From Methylophilaceae bacterium (GTDB taxonomy: Bacteria; Pseudomonadota; Gammaproteobacteria; Burkholderiales; Methylophilaceae), in NCBI GenBank assembly GCA_027488395.1, contig JAIYBT010000006.1, positions 62,001 through 126,000 on the forward strand: 64,000 nt of DNA. Reading direction: 5' to 3'. Each line of letters starts with the position of its first letter. The first letter of the stretch is position 1. A model generated the notes under the pieces. It saw only the letters and a program-made list of their open reading frames with translations. It was not told the origin of the DNA and made no database searches. Below are positions 29,134 to 36,804 of this stretch, piece after piece. A program made the translations under genes and the position numbers.

Positions 29134-30852
29134 TTATTCGTTGGTGACTGCTTCAATTTCCTCAAGTGAAGTCAGTCCTTGTTTTACCTTGAGCAAGCCA
29201 GATTCTCGTAAATCTTTGATCCCTTCACGCTTGGCTTGGGCGGCAATATCCATGGCATTACCGTGGTTCATAATAATTTCAGCAATGGCTTCGGAGACAG
29301 GCATGACTTGATAAATGCCAACACGCCCTTTGTAGCCTTCGTTGCAATGTTCACATCCGCCCGCTTTGGCGCCATAGAGTTGCCAACTACCATCGAGTTC
29401 GTGCGCGTGAAATCCCATTTTTAACAACACTTCGTCTGGCACACTCACGGGTACGCGACAATGCTTACACAATTTACGTGCAAGCCGTTGTGCAGTAATT
29501 AACGACACGGCAGAGGCAATATTAAACGGGGCAACGCCCATGTTTAAAAGTCTAGATAAGGTGGTCGGTGCGTCATTGGTGTGTAAGGTGGACAGCACCA
29601 TATGTCCGGTCGAGGCGGCTTTGATCGCCATGTCGGCGGTTTCTAAATCGCGGATTTCACCGATCATAATAATGTCTGGATCTTGGCGTAAAAATGATTT
29701 TAGCGCTGCAGCAAAGGTGAGCCCTTGTTTGTCATTGACATTGACTTGATTAATGCCCGCCAGCGCGATTTCGGCCGGGTCCTCTGCGGTGGAGATATTC
29801 ACCCCAGGATTATTTAAAATGTTTAAGCAAGTATACAGTGACACGGTTTTGCCCGAGCCTGTCGGCCCTGTCACCAACACTAAACCATAGGGCCGCTGTA
29901 CCGCTTTCATCAGTGCGTCTTTTTGTTCTGGTTCATAGCCTAGCGCATCGATGCCGAGTGTTGCGCTGGTTGGATCTAAAATCCGCATCACAATTTTTTC
30001 GCCATGAATCAATGGTAAGGTGCTGACCCTGAAATCAATCGCACGTGTTTTAGAGAGCAGCAGCTTCATGCGACCGTCTTGCGGAACACGCTTTTCGGAA
30101 ATATCTAAGTTTGAGATGACTTTAATACGAGAGGCCAATTTATCTTTGATGGCCAGTGGCGGTTGCACAATATCCCGCAAGATACCGTCGACCCGAAAGC
30201 GAATGCGGTAAAACTTTTCATACGGTTCAAAATGTAAATCAGACGCGCCCATCTGGATCGCATCCATTAAAATCTTTTGTAAAAACTTGACTACGGGCGC
30301 GTCGTCAACCTCTTGTGTCGAATCTAAGTCGTTGTCTTCAGTCGCTTCTTCAATGCCTAAATCAAAGTCATCATGGCTATTAAATGCGGACATACTGGTA
30401 TCTTTAGACTCAACCAGTTTGTCGATCCAGCGCCCGAGCTTGTCATCCTCAACCACCACCGGAAATAAGCTGGCCCCAATTTGAAATTGTATGGTGTCCA
30501 ACGCATGTAAATTGGTGGGGTCGGAAATGGCAATAAACGCCACATTGTTTTTTTGTTGCAACAGCATGACGCGATGCGATTGCATCAATTTAATGTCAAT
30601 GCTTTTGGCTGGGAGGGTGTCGCTATCAAGCGCATCTAAATCAAAAAAAGGAAAACTAAACGCATGCGCTGCGGCGGCTGCGATCTGTTGTGCGGAGATT
30701 TTCTTTTGCGCCAGTGTCACCGCAAGAAAGCTGGTTTTTTGCGTGATGGCCAGTTGATTTAATTGATGTGCGTCATCCTCGCTCAGCAACGAAAGTTGCA
30801 CTAACATCCGAGCGATGCCACCTAATTGAATGGTTGTTGCCAACGTTGCCAT
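29134..30852 (-). CDS. pilB: Type IV pilus extension ATPase PilB
   Basis: PilB is the cytoplasmic hexameric ATPase that drives pilus assembly. From the ATG at 30852 it has 572 residues, the family size, with AAGGGCAGC ahead of it; an in-frame ATG at 30963 would add 37 residues with no binding site. The N-terminal domain starts MATLATTIQLGGIARMLVQLSLL. The catalytic core has GPTGSGKT (Walker A), the Asp box around DPDIIMIGEIRDLETADMA, and the His box STLHTNDAPTT. A tetracysteine zinc motif follows: CKHC, then CEHCNEGYKGRVGIYQ. pilC is immediately downstream. Confidence 0.97.
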   Translation of the reverse strand: MATLATTIQLGGIARMLVQLSLLSEDDAHQLNQLAITQKTSFLAVTLAQKKISAQQIAAAAAHAFSFPFFDLDALDSDTLPAKSIDIKLMQSHRVMLLQQKNNVAFIAISDPTNLHALDTIQFQIGASLFPVVVEDDKLGRWIDKLVESKDTSMSAFNSHDDFDLGIEEATEDNDLDSTQEVDDAPVVKFLQKILMDAIQMGASDLHFEPYEKFYRIRFRVDGILRDIVQPPLAIKDKLASRIKVISNLDISEKRVPQDGRMKLLLSKTRAIDFRVSTLPLIHGEKIVMRILDPTSATLGIDALGYEPEQKDALMKAVQRPYGLVLVTGPTGSGKTVSLYTCLNILNNPGVNISTAEDPAEIALAGINQVNVNDKQGLTFAAALKSFLRQDPDIIMIGEIRDLETADMAIKAASTGHMVLSTLHTNDAPTTLSRLLNMGVAPFNIASAVSLITAQRLARKLCKHCRVPVSVPDEVLLKMGFHAHELDGSWQLYGAKAGGCEHCNEGYKGRVGIYQVMPVSEAIAEIIMNHGNAMDIAAQAKREGIKDLRESGLLKVKQGLTSLEEIEAVTNE

Positions 30853-31185
30853 GCTGCCCTTGTGACGAAAAGTGATAAAACATGAACACAAACCTGTTTT
30901 CACAGAGTATAGGGGGACAGTCGCTTGCTTAAATGCGTGAAAAGATTGAGGAAACAACGACATTTATGCCAATTCTAAAAAAAATCGGCTATTTCTTGTT
31001 TTAATATGTTAATTATTGCTTGACTTTTAAATAATGCTCACATATAAAAGTCAAAGGCGTTTGCGTTCAGGTTTTTTGTAGCCGTCTTTAATTTAAGTTT
31101 TAAAGCAAAGCTTGTTTATTGCGACTTGCGTTCTTGAGACAAACTTTTGGGGCGCCTCCCCTTTAGCATAGGTAAGGAAGTAGAA
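30853..31185. other. Intergenic region between pilB and the cold-shock gene
   Basis: This 333-base stretch between divergent genes contains the cold-shock gene promoter (31020-31048) and its long leader of about 130 bases. The pilB-proximal 150 bases include the possible but unlikely pilB N-terminal extension and an AT-rich tract near 30975-31020. I see no other gene, RNA or repeat in it. Confidence 0.6.
31020..31054 (+). promoter_or_regulatory. Sigma-70 promoter of the cold-shock gene, overlapped by an inverted repeat
   Basis: TTGACT (31020-31025) and TATAAA (31043-31048) are exactly 17 bp apart. Transcription would start near 31055. TTGACTTTT (31020-31028) and AAAAGTCAA (31046-31054) are perfect 9-base inverted arms that cover both promoter elements. 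Confidence 0.8.
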
Positions 31186-31389
31186 ATGGCAACAGGTACC
31201 GTTAAGTGGTTTAATGATTCTAAAGGCTTTGGTTTTATCACTCCAGATGATGGCGGCGATGATTTATTCGCTCACTTTTCAGCCATTGTTGAATCTGGTT
31301 ATAAGAGCTTAAAAGAAGGTCAGCGTGTGAGTTTTGATGTGACTGAAGGTCCAAAAGGCAAGCAAGCGAGCAACATACAAAAAGCATAA
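31186..31389 (+). CDS. Cold-shock domain protein, CspA family
   Basis: A 67-residue single-stranded nucleic-acid-binding protein (RNA chaperone). It reads [18 protein letters not shown], with both RNA-binding motifs: KGFGFI (RNP1) and DLFAHFSAI (RNP2). The ATG at 31186 follows TAAGGAAG, a good ribosome binding site. The leader of about 130 bases between the promoter and the start is long for so short a gene; cold-shock mRNAs are known to use such leaders as temperature sensors. Which paralogue of the family it is cannot be told. Confidence 0.97.
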   Translation: MATGTVKWFNDSKGFGFITPDDGGDDLFAHFSAIVESGYKSLKEGQRVSFDVTEGPKGKQASNIQKA

Positions 31390-31412
31390 GCATCGTCAGG
31401 GGCACCCAATGT

Positions 31413-31444
31413 AAAACGGCACACCAACTGGTGTGCCGTTTTTT
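31413..31444. terminator. Bidirectional intrinsic terminator between the cold-shock gene and icd
   Basis: AAAACGGCACACC and GGTGTGCCGTTTT pair around an AACT loop and end in a T-run on the plus strand. It serves the cold-shock gene and possibly icd from the other side. Confidence 0.93.
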
Positions 31445-31479
31445 AATGTACGCGCTGTTTTTCACAGCAGTACGCATGC

Positions 31480-32715
31480 TTACATATGTTGAATAATCAC
31501 ATCGCCAAATTCGGCAGTGCCCATTTGTGTCGCACCTTCCATTTGGCTGGCAAAATCTCCAGTCACCTGCTTGCTAGCAATCGCTTTCGCCACGCCTGAT
31601 AACACCAAATCAGCAGCTTCTGTCCAGCCTAAGTGACGTAACATCATTTCGGCAGATAGGATCAGTGAGCTCGGGTTTGCTAAATTTTTACCAGCAATTT
31701 TTGGTGCAGTACCATGCGTCGCTTCAAACATGGCAACGGTATCACTTAAGTTGGCGCCTGGTGCAATCCCAATACCACCGACCTGTGCCGCCAGTGCATC
31801 GCTCATGTAGTCGCCATTTAAATTCAGCGCAGTGACCACATCATAATCTTCAGGGTGCAGTAAGATTTCTTGTAAAAAGGCATCGGCAATACAATCTTTA
31901 ATCACAATACCATTGGGTAGCTGACACCAAGGGCCACCATCAATCGGGACCGCACCAAATTCATCTTTGGCTAATTGATAGCCCCAATCACGAAAACCGC
32001 CTTCGGTGAATTTCATGATGTTGCCTTTGTGCGTGATCGTCACTGACTTGCGGTTATTATCAATCGCATATTGAATTGCTTTACGAATCAATCGTTTACT
32101 ACCATCCACCGATACCGGTTTGATGCCAATCGCCGAAGAGTCAGGGAAGCGAATTTTTTTTCTAACCCCCATGTCACTCAAGAAGGTAATGACTTTTTTT
32201 ACTTCTTCAGTGCCCGCGGCCCACTCAATCCCAGCGTAAATGTCTTCAGTATTTTCACGGAAAATCACCATATCAGTTTTTTCAGGATGCTTGACTGGGC
32301 TAGGCACGCCTTGAAAATACTGTATGGGGCGTAAACACACATATAAATCTAATTCTTGTCGCAAAGTCACATTGAGCGAGCGTATACCACCGCCAACAGG
32401 CGTTGTTAGCGGACCTTTAATAGAAACGACATAGTCTTTTAATACCGCCATGGTTTCATCTGATAGCCAAGTATCTTTGGCATACACTTGCGTCGATTTT
32501 TCTCCGGCATAGACTTCCATCCAAGCAATTTTGCGCTTGCCTGCGTAGGCTTTATTGACGGCCTCATCCACGACTTTGATCATCGGCGGGGTGATATCAA
32601 TGCCAATGCCATCGCCTTCAATAAACGGGATGATAGGGTGGTCGGGCACATTTAAGGTATTATCGGCATTCACCGTGATTTTACTGCCAGTTGTTGGCAC
32701 CTTGATTTTTGACAT
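31480..32715 (-). CDS. icd: Isocitrate dehydrogenase, NADP-type
   Basis: Icd converts isocitrate to 2-oxoglutarate and CO2. The 411-residue protein has [22 protein letters not shown] at the N-terminus, the substrate loop [20 protein letters not shown] (with the regulatory Ser region), [14 protein letters not shown], and metal ligands in [35 protein letters not shown] lies near the cofactor site. Start choice: the ATG at 32715 has GGAAAG about 5 bases upstream; an ATG at 32727 would add four residues. The divergent rluE starts at 32726, so there is hardly any spacer. In obligate methylotrophs this enzyme mostly serves glutamate synthesis. Confidence 0.97.
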   Translation of the reverse strand: MSKIKVPTTGSKITVNADNTLNVPDHPIIPFIEGDGIGIDITPPMIKVVDEAVNKAYAGKRKIAWMEVYAGEKSTQVYAKDTWLSDETMAVLKDYVVSIKGPLTTPVGGGIRSLNVTLRQELDLYVCLRPIQYFQGVPSPVKHPEKTDMVIFRENTEDIYAGIEWAAGTEEVKKVITFLSDMGVRKKIRFPDSSAIGIKPVSVDGSKRLIRKAIQYAIDNNRKSVTITHKGNIMKFTEGGFRDWGYQLAKDEFGAVPIDGGPWCQLPNGIVIKDCIADAFLQEILLHPEDYDVVTALNLNGDYMSDALAAQVGGIGIAPGANLSDTVAMFEATHGTAPKIAGKNLANPSSLILSAEMMLRHLGWTEAADLVLSGVAKAIASKQVTGDFASQMEGATQMGTAEFGDVIIQHM

Positions 32716-32725
32716 AGCGCTTTCC

Positions 32726-33256
32726 ATGTTGTTACTGTTTAATAAACCGTTTAACGTCGTTTGTCAGTTTAGCCCGCATGAAAAACATGCAACGCTCAAA
32801 GACTATATTCCGATCCCCAATGTGTATGCTGCGGGACGCTTAGATACTGATTCTGAAGGTCTACTCATTTTAACCGATGACGGTGCATTGCAACATCGTT
32901 TAAGTCATCCTAAGCACAAAGAAGTGAAAACTTATTGGGTGCAAGTTGAGGGTGCTCCTACGGAAGCAGAATTGATGCCATTGCAACAGGGTTTAGATTT
33001 AGGTGATTTTGTCACGCAACCTGCGCAGGTAAGTATCATGTCCGAACCTGACCATTTGTGGCAACGTGATCCGCCGATTCGCGAGCGTAAGCACATCCCA
33101 ACTACTTGGCTAGAACTCAAAATCCATGAAGGTAAAAACCGCCAAGTACGCCGCATGACCGCCCAGTTGGGCTTCCCGACCCTGCGATTAATTCGCTACG
33201 CAATTGGCGCGTATACCTTGGACGGAATTTTGCTTGGACAATATCAACGCGTGTAG
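32726..33256 (+). CDS. rluE: 23S rRNA pseudouridine synthase, RluE-like
   Basis: RluE converts a single uridine of 23S rRNA to pseudouridine. The 176-residue protein begins [16 protein letters not shown] and contains the catalytic [17 protein letters not shown]. It ends with [39 protein letters not shown] and IGAYTLDG, very like E. coli RluE. It lacks the roughly 40-residue basic N-terminus of the E. coli protein. In E. coli rluE is also divergent from icd, so the pair is conserved. No ribosome binding site is visible before the ATG, which lies inside the icd start region; translation may be leaderless. Confidence 0.93.
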   Translation: MLLLFNKPFNVVCQFSPHEKHATLKDYIPIPNVYAAGRLDTDSEGLLILTDDGALQHRLSHPKHKEVKTYWVQVEGAPTEAELMPLQQGLDLGDFVTQPAQVSIMSEPDHLWQRDPPIRERKHIPTTWLELKIHEGKNRQVRRMTAQLGFPTLRLIRYAIGAYTLDGILLGQYQRV

Positions 33257-33271
33257 ATGAGATCGTCATTG

Positions 33272-34024
33272 ATGAAACCGGTCGTCGTATTTCGGCATGC
33301 CTGCTGCGAGGGCGCAGGCTATTTAGGCACATTTTTAGCGCAACGCGCTATTCCTTGGTGCGAAGTGCGCATCGATAAAGGCGAACGGGTGCCAACCGAT
33401 GCCAGCGCCTACAGTGGCATCGTGCTGATGGGTGGTCCGATGAGTGTCAATGATGATTTACCTTGGATCCCTGCTGTATTGAGTCTGATTCGGGATGCGA
33501 TTTTACGCGATATTCCAGTGCTTGGTCATTGCTTGGGCGGTCAGTTGATGAGTAAAGCCTTGGGTGGGGTCGTATGCAAAAACAACGTGAAAGAGATTGG
33601 CTGGGGTCAGGTGTCGGTGCTGCCTATTCCAGAGGCCCAGCTTTGGTTTGGCGACTTGACGGGCTTTAACAGCTTTCATTGGCATGGAGAGACATTTACG
33701 CTACCAGCGGGAGCAATCCATTTATTGCGCAGTCCCTATTGTGAAAACCAAGCGTACGCACTCGGTAAACATATCGCATTTCAGTGCCATATTGAAATGG
33801 TGCCAGACATGGTGCGGACTTGGACTGAGAAATGGCAGGCTGATTTAGTGCTTGCGACGCAAACGCCGTCAGTTCAGTCGGCAGATGCGATTTTATCCAA
33901 TGTAGAAGTGGCCTGCGCGCAATTGCATTCGGTTGCTGATCAAGTGTATCGACGTTGGATCCAAGGCTTGGTGAACGTGGATCACGCGGTAGTCTCACCT
34001 ATCATTGAAACACAAGCATACTAA
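33272..34024 (+). CDS. Class I glutamine amidotransferase-like protein
   Basis: A 250-residue protein of the GuaA-type glutamine amidotransferase fold. The triad is seen as GHCLGGQL (nucleophile Cys about 91), and CHIEM (His and Glu about 179-181). VLMGGPMSVNDDLPWIP is the usual segment before the nucleophile in this free-standing subgroup. No synthase domain is attached and the amination target is unknown. Some relatives are annotated as GMP synthase homologues without evidence. An in-frame ATG at 33257, directly after the rluE stop, would add five residues. It follows rluE closely and may be co-transcribed. Confidence 0.85.
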   Translation: MKPVVVFRHACCEGAGYLGTFLAQRAIPWCEVRIDKGERVPTDASAYSGIVLMGGPMSVNDDLPWIPAVLSLIRDAILRDIPVLGHCLGGQLMSKALGGVVCKNNVKEIGWGQVSVLPIPEAQLWFGDLTGFNSFHWHGETFTLPAGAIHLLRSPYCENQAYALGKHIAFQCHIEMVPDMVRTWTEKWQADLVLATQTPSVQSADAILSNVEVACAQLHSVADQVYRRWIQGLVNVDHAVVSPIIETQAY

Positions 34025-34028
34025 TGTT

Positions 34029-34907
34029 TTAATCGTTTTCGCGTGTGTTGTTGTCAAGATGGCCTTGCAATTTATGCATGGCATATCGCCTTTGCTTGTA
34101 GCGATTGTACTGCCATAAATACTGCTGCGGGCATTGTGCAATTTGGCTGGCAATCGCGGCGTTGAGTAAGGTTGGCGTAGCAATGCTTTCAATCGGGCGT
34201 AAATGAATATTGTAGCCAATACCGTTGGTACACCGTTCAGCAAAAGCCATGATGATATGCGCGCCTGTCTTTTGTGCCAATTTGCTGGCAAGACCCATGG
34301 TGTACGCTGGTTTGCCAAACAGCGGCGCCCATTCGCCTTCACCCTGTCTTGGAATTTGATCAGGCAATATCCCAATCGCTTGGCCCGCTTTTAACGCGGT
34401 CAGCAGTTTTTTTACCCCCTGCGCATTGGCAGGTGCCAAACTGACATTGCCTTTAGCGCGTCCTTCAGTCACGATTTGTTGAAGCCAGGATAATTTTGGA
34501 GGGCGATATAACACCGTGATCTGATGCTGTGCGCCATAAAAAATTGATGCCATTTCATAGCAACCCAAATGGGGTGTCAAAAAAATCAGTCCTTTGCCAG
34601 CTTGTTGCGCGGTTAACACATGGTGCCAACCATGAACCTCTCGCACCAAAGGTAAAAGCTTGGTTTGGTCACTGCCCCAAATGTAGAGTGTTTCCAATAA
34701 CGATTTGCCTGCCTCGATGCGGCTCGTTTTAACTAGTTGATGGGCCGCATCCTGATGGTGCGTTAAGCCCGATTGCAAAATGTTATCCAATGCAATGCGA
34801 TTGCTTTTCTGGTCAAAGCAATAGGAAAGATAACCCAGCACACTGCCGATACGATGTATCCATCGCAATGGCATCCAACTGAGGGTTTTGCATAAAAAAA
34901 CAAGCAT
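34029..34907 (-). CDS. Lipid A late acyltransferase, LpxL/LpxM family
   Basis: A 292-residue membrane-anchored acyltransferase that would add a secondary acyl chain to lipid A. The N-terminal hydrophobic anchor is MLVFLCKTLSWMPLRWIHRIGSVLG. The catalytic HX4E motif is seen in LTPHLGCYEMASIFYG. Other family stretches are VLYRPPKLSWLQQIV and GILPDQIPRQGEGEWAPLFGKPAYT. The chain length and acceptor position cannot be inferred. The stop lies 5 bases from the convergent amidotransferase stop. It stands at the edge of the LPS core gene region, which fits its role. Confidence 0.93.
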   Translation of the reverse strand: MLVFLCKTLSWMPLRWIHRIGSVLGYLSYCFDQKSNRIALDNILQSGLTHHQDAAHQLVKTSRIEAGKSLLETLYIWGSDQTKLLPLVREVHGWHHVLTAQQAGKGLIFLTPHLGCYEMASIFYGAQHQITVLYRPPKLSWLQQIVTEGRAKGNVSLAPANAQGVKKLLTALKAGQAIGILPDQIPRQGEGEWAPLFGKPAYTMGLASKLAQKTGAHIIMAFAERCTNGIGYNIHLRPIESIATPTLLNAAIASQIAQCPQQYLWQYNRYKQRRYAMHKLQGHLDNNTREND

Positions 34908-34947
34908 CTGAGTAATCTAATAAATCAATCTGTTAAAATTAATAGGG

Positions 34948-34969
34948 TGAACATAGCTAGACATGTTCA
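34948..34969. promoter_or_regulatory. 22-bp inverted repeat ahead of the LPS kinase gene
   Basis: TGAACAT (34948-34954) and ATGTTCA (34963-34969) are perfect arms with an 8-base spacer. The site lies in the 121-base region between the divergent acyltransferase and kinase genes, about 60 bases before the kinase start. It could be an operator controlling the LPS genes. It does not match the LexA boxes I know for betaproteobacteria. Confidence 0.4.
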
Positions 34970-35028
34970 GTTTAGCCCAACATCTTAAACAAATTCTGGC
35001 CTACCACCTTCATTTCATTGGATAACTT

Positions 35029-35817
35029 TTGGATTTTTCTGCCTATCCATCCTCAGGCGCGCACCTTAGTCAATCTTTAGCCGTGGCAGGCTTCAGTGAT
35101 TTCGACAGTTGGTGGCAACAATCATTACCTTGGCTAGAGCCGCCCAATGAAGAGCGGGGTGGTTGGAGTGGGGTCAGTCGCTATGCACTCAAACAAGCCG
35201 CTGAGGAGCCTGTTCAACTGTATGTGAAACGTCAGCAAAATCATACACGACGCACTTGGCGCCACCCATGGCGCGGCGTGCCCACTTTTTTTGTAGAGTA
35301 TCTGGCCTTAATGCAATTGCAAGCGTTAGGGATGTCGGTGCCAAAAGTCATTTATTTCGGCATGCGTCAGCATGCAGGCGCACAGCAAGCCATTCTTGTG
35401 ACGCAAGCTTTAGATGGCTACGTCAGTTTAGATCAGTTAGATCCCAAACAGCTTGCACCATCACAACTGAATGATTTAGCTCAGCAGATTGGGTATACCT
35501 TGCGTCGCTTGCATGCCGTTGGTTGGCAACATCGCGCCATGTATCCAAAACATATGTTTGTTGCCTGGCCAATATCAACGGTGGATTCGGCTGAGCCAGC
35601 GCTGTGCGCGTTGATAGATTTAGAAAAAGCGCGACCTTTTTATCGCCTTTTTTGGCAACCATATACGGATTTGGTGCCGTTTTTTTATCGCTTGCAAGCG
35701 TGGCCACATGCTTGGTTAACGTTGATATATGCCCATTATTGTGGGCAGTCGCAAGGACGCATCTCTCAAAAATTGGGCTGGTGGTGGATACAATCACAAA
35801 TCAACAAGCGGCGTTAA
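35029..35817 (+). CDS. InaA/WaaP-family lipopolysaccharide kinase-like protein
   Basis: A 262-residue protein of the WaaP/InaA kinase family, likely acting on the inner core of LPS at the cytoplasmic face. The nucleotide Lys is in LYVKRQQ (67), Glu90 is in FFVEYLAL, and the metal Asp is in ALIDLEKARPF (197). The catalytic loop reads GWQHRAMYPKHMFV. The residue after HR is Ala170, where WaaP has the catalytic Asp; I recall similar substitutions in InaA relatives, so activity is uncertain. The start codon is TTG at 35029, with only a weak binding site. The gene begins a run of three co-directed LPS genes. Confidence 0.85.
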   Translation: MDFSAYPSSGAHLSQSLAVAGFSDFDSWWQQSLPWLEPPNEERGGWSGVSRYALKQAAEEPVQLYVKRQQNHTRRTWRHPWRGVPTFFVEYLALMQLQALGMSVPKVIYFGMRQHAGAQQAILVTQALDGYVSLDQLDPKQLAPSQLNDLAQQIGYTLRRLHAVGWQHRAMYPKHMFVAWPISTVDSAEPALCALIDLEKARPFYRLFWQPYTDLVPFFYRLQAWPHAWLTLIYAHYCGQSQGRISQKLGWWWIQSQINKRR

Positions 35818-35838
35818 TCGCAGGATGAATAGGGTTAA

Positions 35839-36801
35839 ATGAATACTTCAATTTTAGTAGTCACTTCGAGTAGCACGGGTAACAATATTTTTTGTACACC
35901 TGCCATACACTTTTTACGCAAACATCTGCCTACAGCGGTGATCGATGTGGTGGCGTTAGATGCGTTATCGGCGCAAGTGTTTGCAAATCACCCCGATATT
36001 CAACAGGTGCATATTGCCAACAGCGCGCGCGCGCTCACGCGTTTGGCCAGTCAATATCAGCATGTGATTGCGCTCAATAAAAATGCGATGAAAAAATTTG
36101 TGGGTATCCAATTTCCAATTGAGTTGGCGGTACTGCACTCGAGTGAGCAACACCATGCGGATCAATTGCTTGATTTTGTGAGTGCGTGGCTCAAGCAACA
36201 CTTTAACCTTGAAACGCACATTACCGATGAGGACAGGCGCTACCAATTGGTTGCGAGCAACACGTTGTCACATTTAGCCCCAGATGCGACTTGGCAACAA
36301 GCGCGTACGGTCGTCAATATCCATTTAGGCTGTGGCACCACCTTGCTCCACGGTTGGAAGTTTTTTTATGCCAAGCGGGCAGAGGATAAAAAGCTATGGC
36401 CCTTGTCGAGTTACATTGCGCTAGGTCTTGCACTCAATGCCAATGTGCAGTCGTTGCTGATTGTGATTACAGGCACTAAAAATGAATCGTTTCTGGCCAA
36501 ACAATTTGCCAAAGCCGTGCCCAATACGCTCAATCTCGTGGGTAAAACCACCATTGCAGATTTGCGTGCCATGATGGATCGCGCGCAGTTGTTTATTGCG
36601 CATGATTGTGGGGTGTTTCACGTAGCGGCAGCAGCAGACGTACCGATGCTTGGGTTGTTTGGCCCCACAAATCACTTGCTGACTGGACCGTATCCTGAGA
36701 AGGATAATCGCGCATTAATCATTCAACCGAGTATGGCAGATATTACGGTGGATACAGTGTTAGACCGTGCGTTAGCCATGCTTAACCCCGTAGCTATATA
36801 A
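35839..36801 (+). CDS. Glycosyltransferase family 9 (heptosyltransferase-like)
   Basis: A 320-residue protein with the GT9 pattern: STGNNIFCTPAIHFLRKHLP at the N-terminus, and NIHLGCGTTLLHGWKFF in mid-protein. The sugar-nucleotide part has FIAHDCGVFHVAAAADVPMLGLFGPT. It resembles ADP-heptose:LPS heptosyltransferases, but the N-terminal motif departs from the usual GxGDxxL form (STGNNIF), so donor and acceptor are open. It could be heptosyltransferase I or III. It lies 21 bases after the kinase gene and 3 bases before the tandem kinase gene, one operon. Confidence 0.88.
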   Translation: MNTSILVVTSSSTGNNIFCTPAIHFLRKHLPTAVIDVVALDALSAQVFANHPDIQQVHIANSARALTRLASQYQHVIALNKNAMKKFVGIQFPIELAVLHSSEQHHADQLLDFVSAWLKQHFNLETHITDEDRRYQLVASNTLSHLAPDATWQQARTVVNIHLGCGTTLLHGWKFFYAKRAEDKKLWPLSSYIALGLALNANVQSLLIVITGTKNESFLAKQFAKAVPNTLNLVGKTTIADLRAMMDRAQLFIAHDCGVFHVAAAADVPMLGLFGPTNHLLTGPYPEKDNRALIIQPSMADITVDTVLDRALAMLNPVAI

Positions 36802-36804
36802 GCC

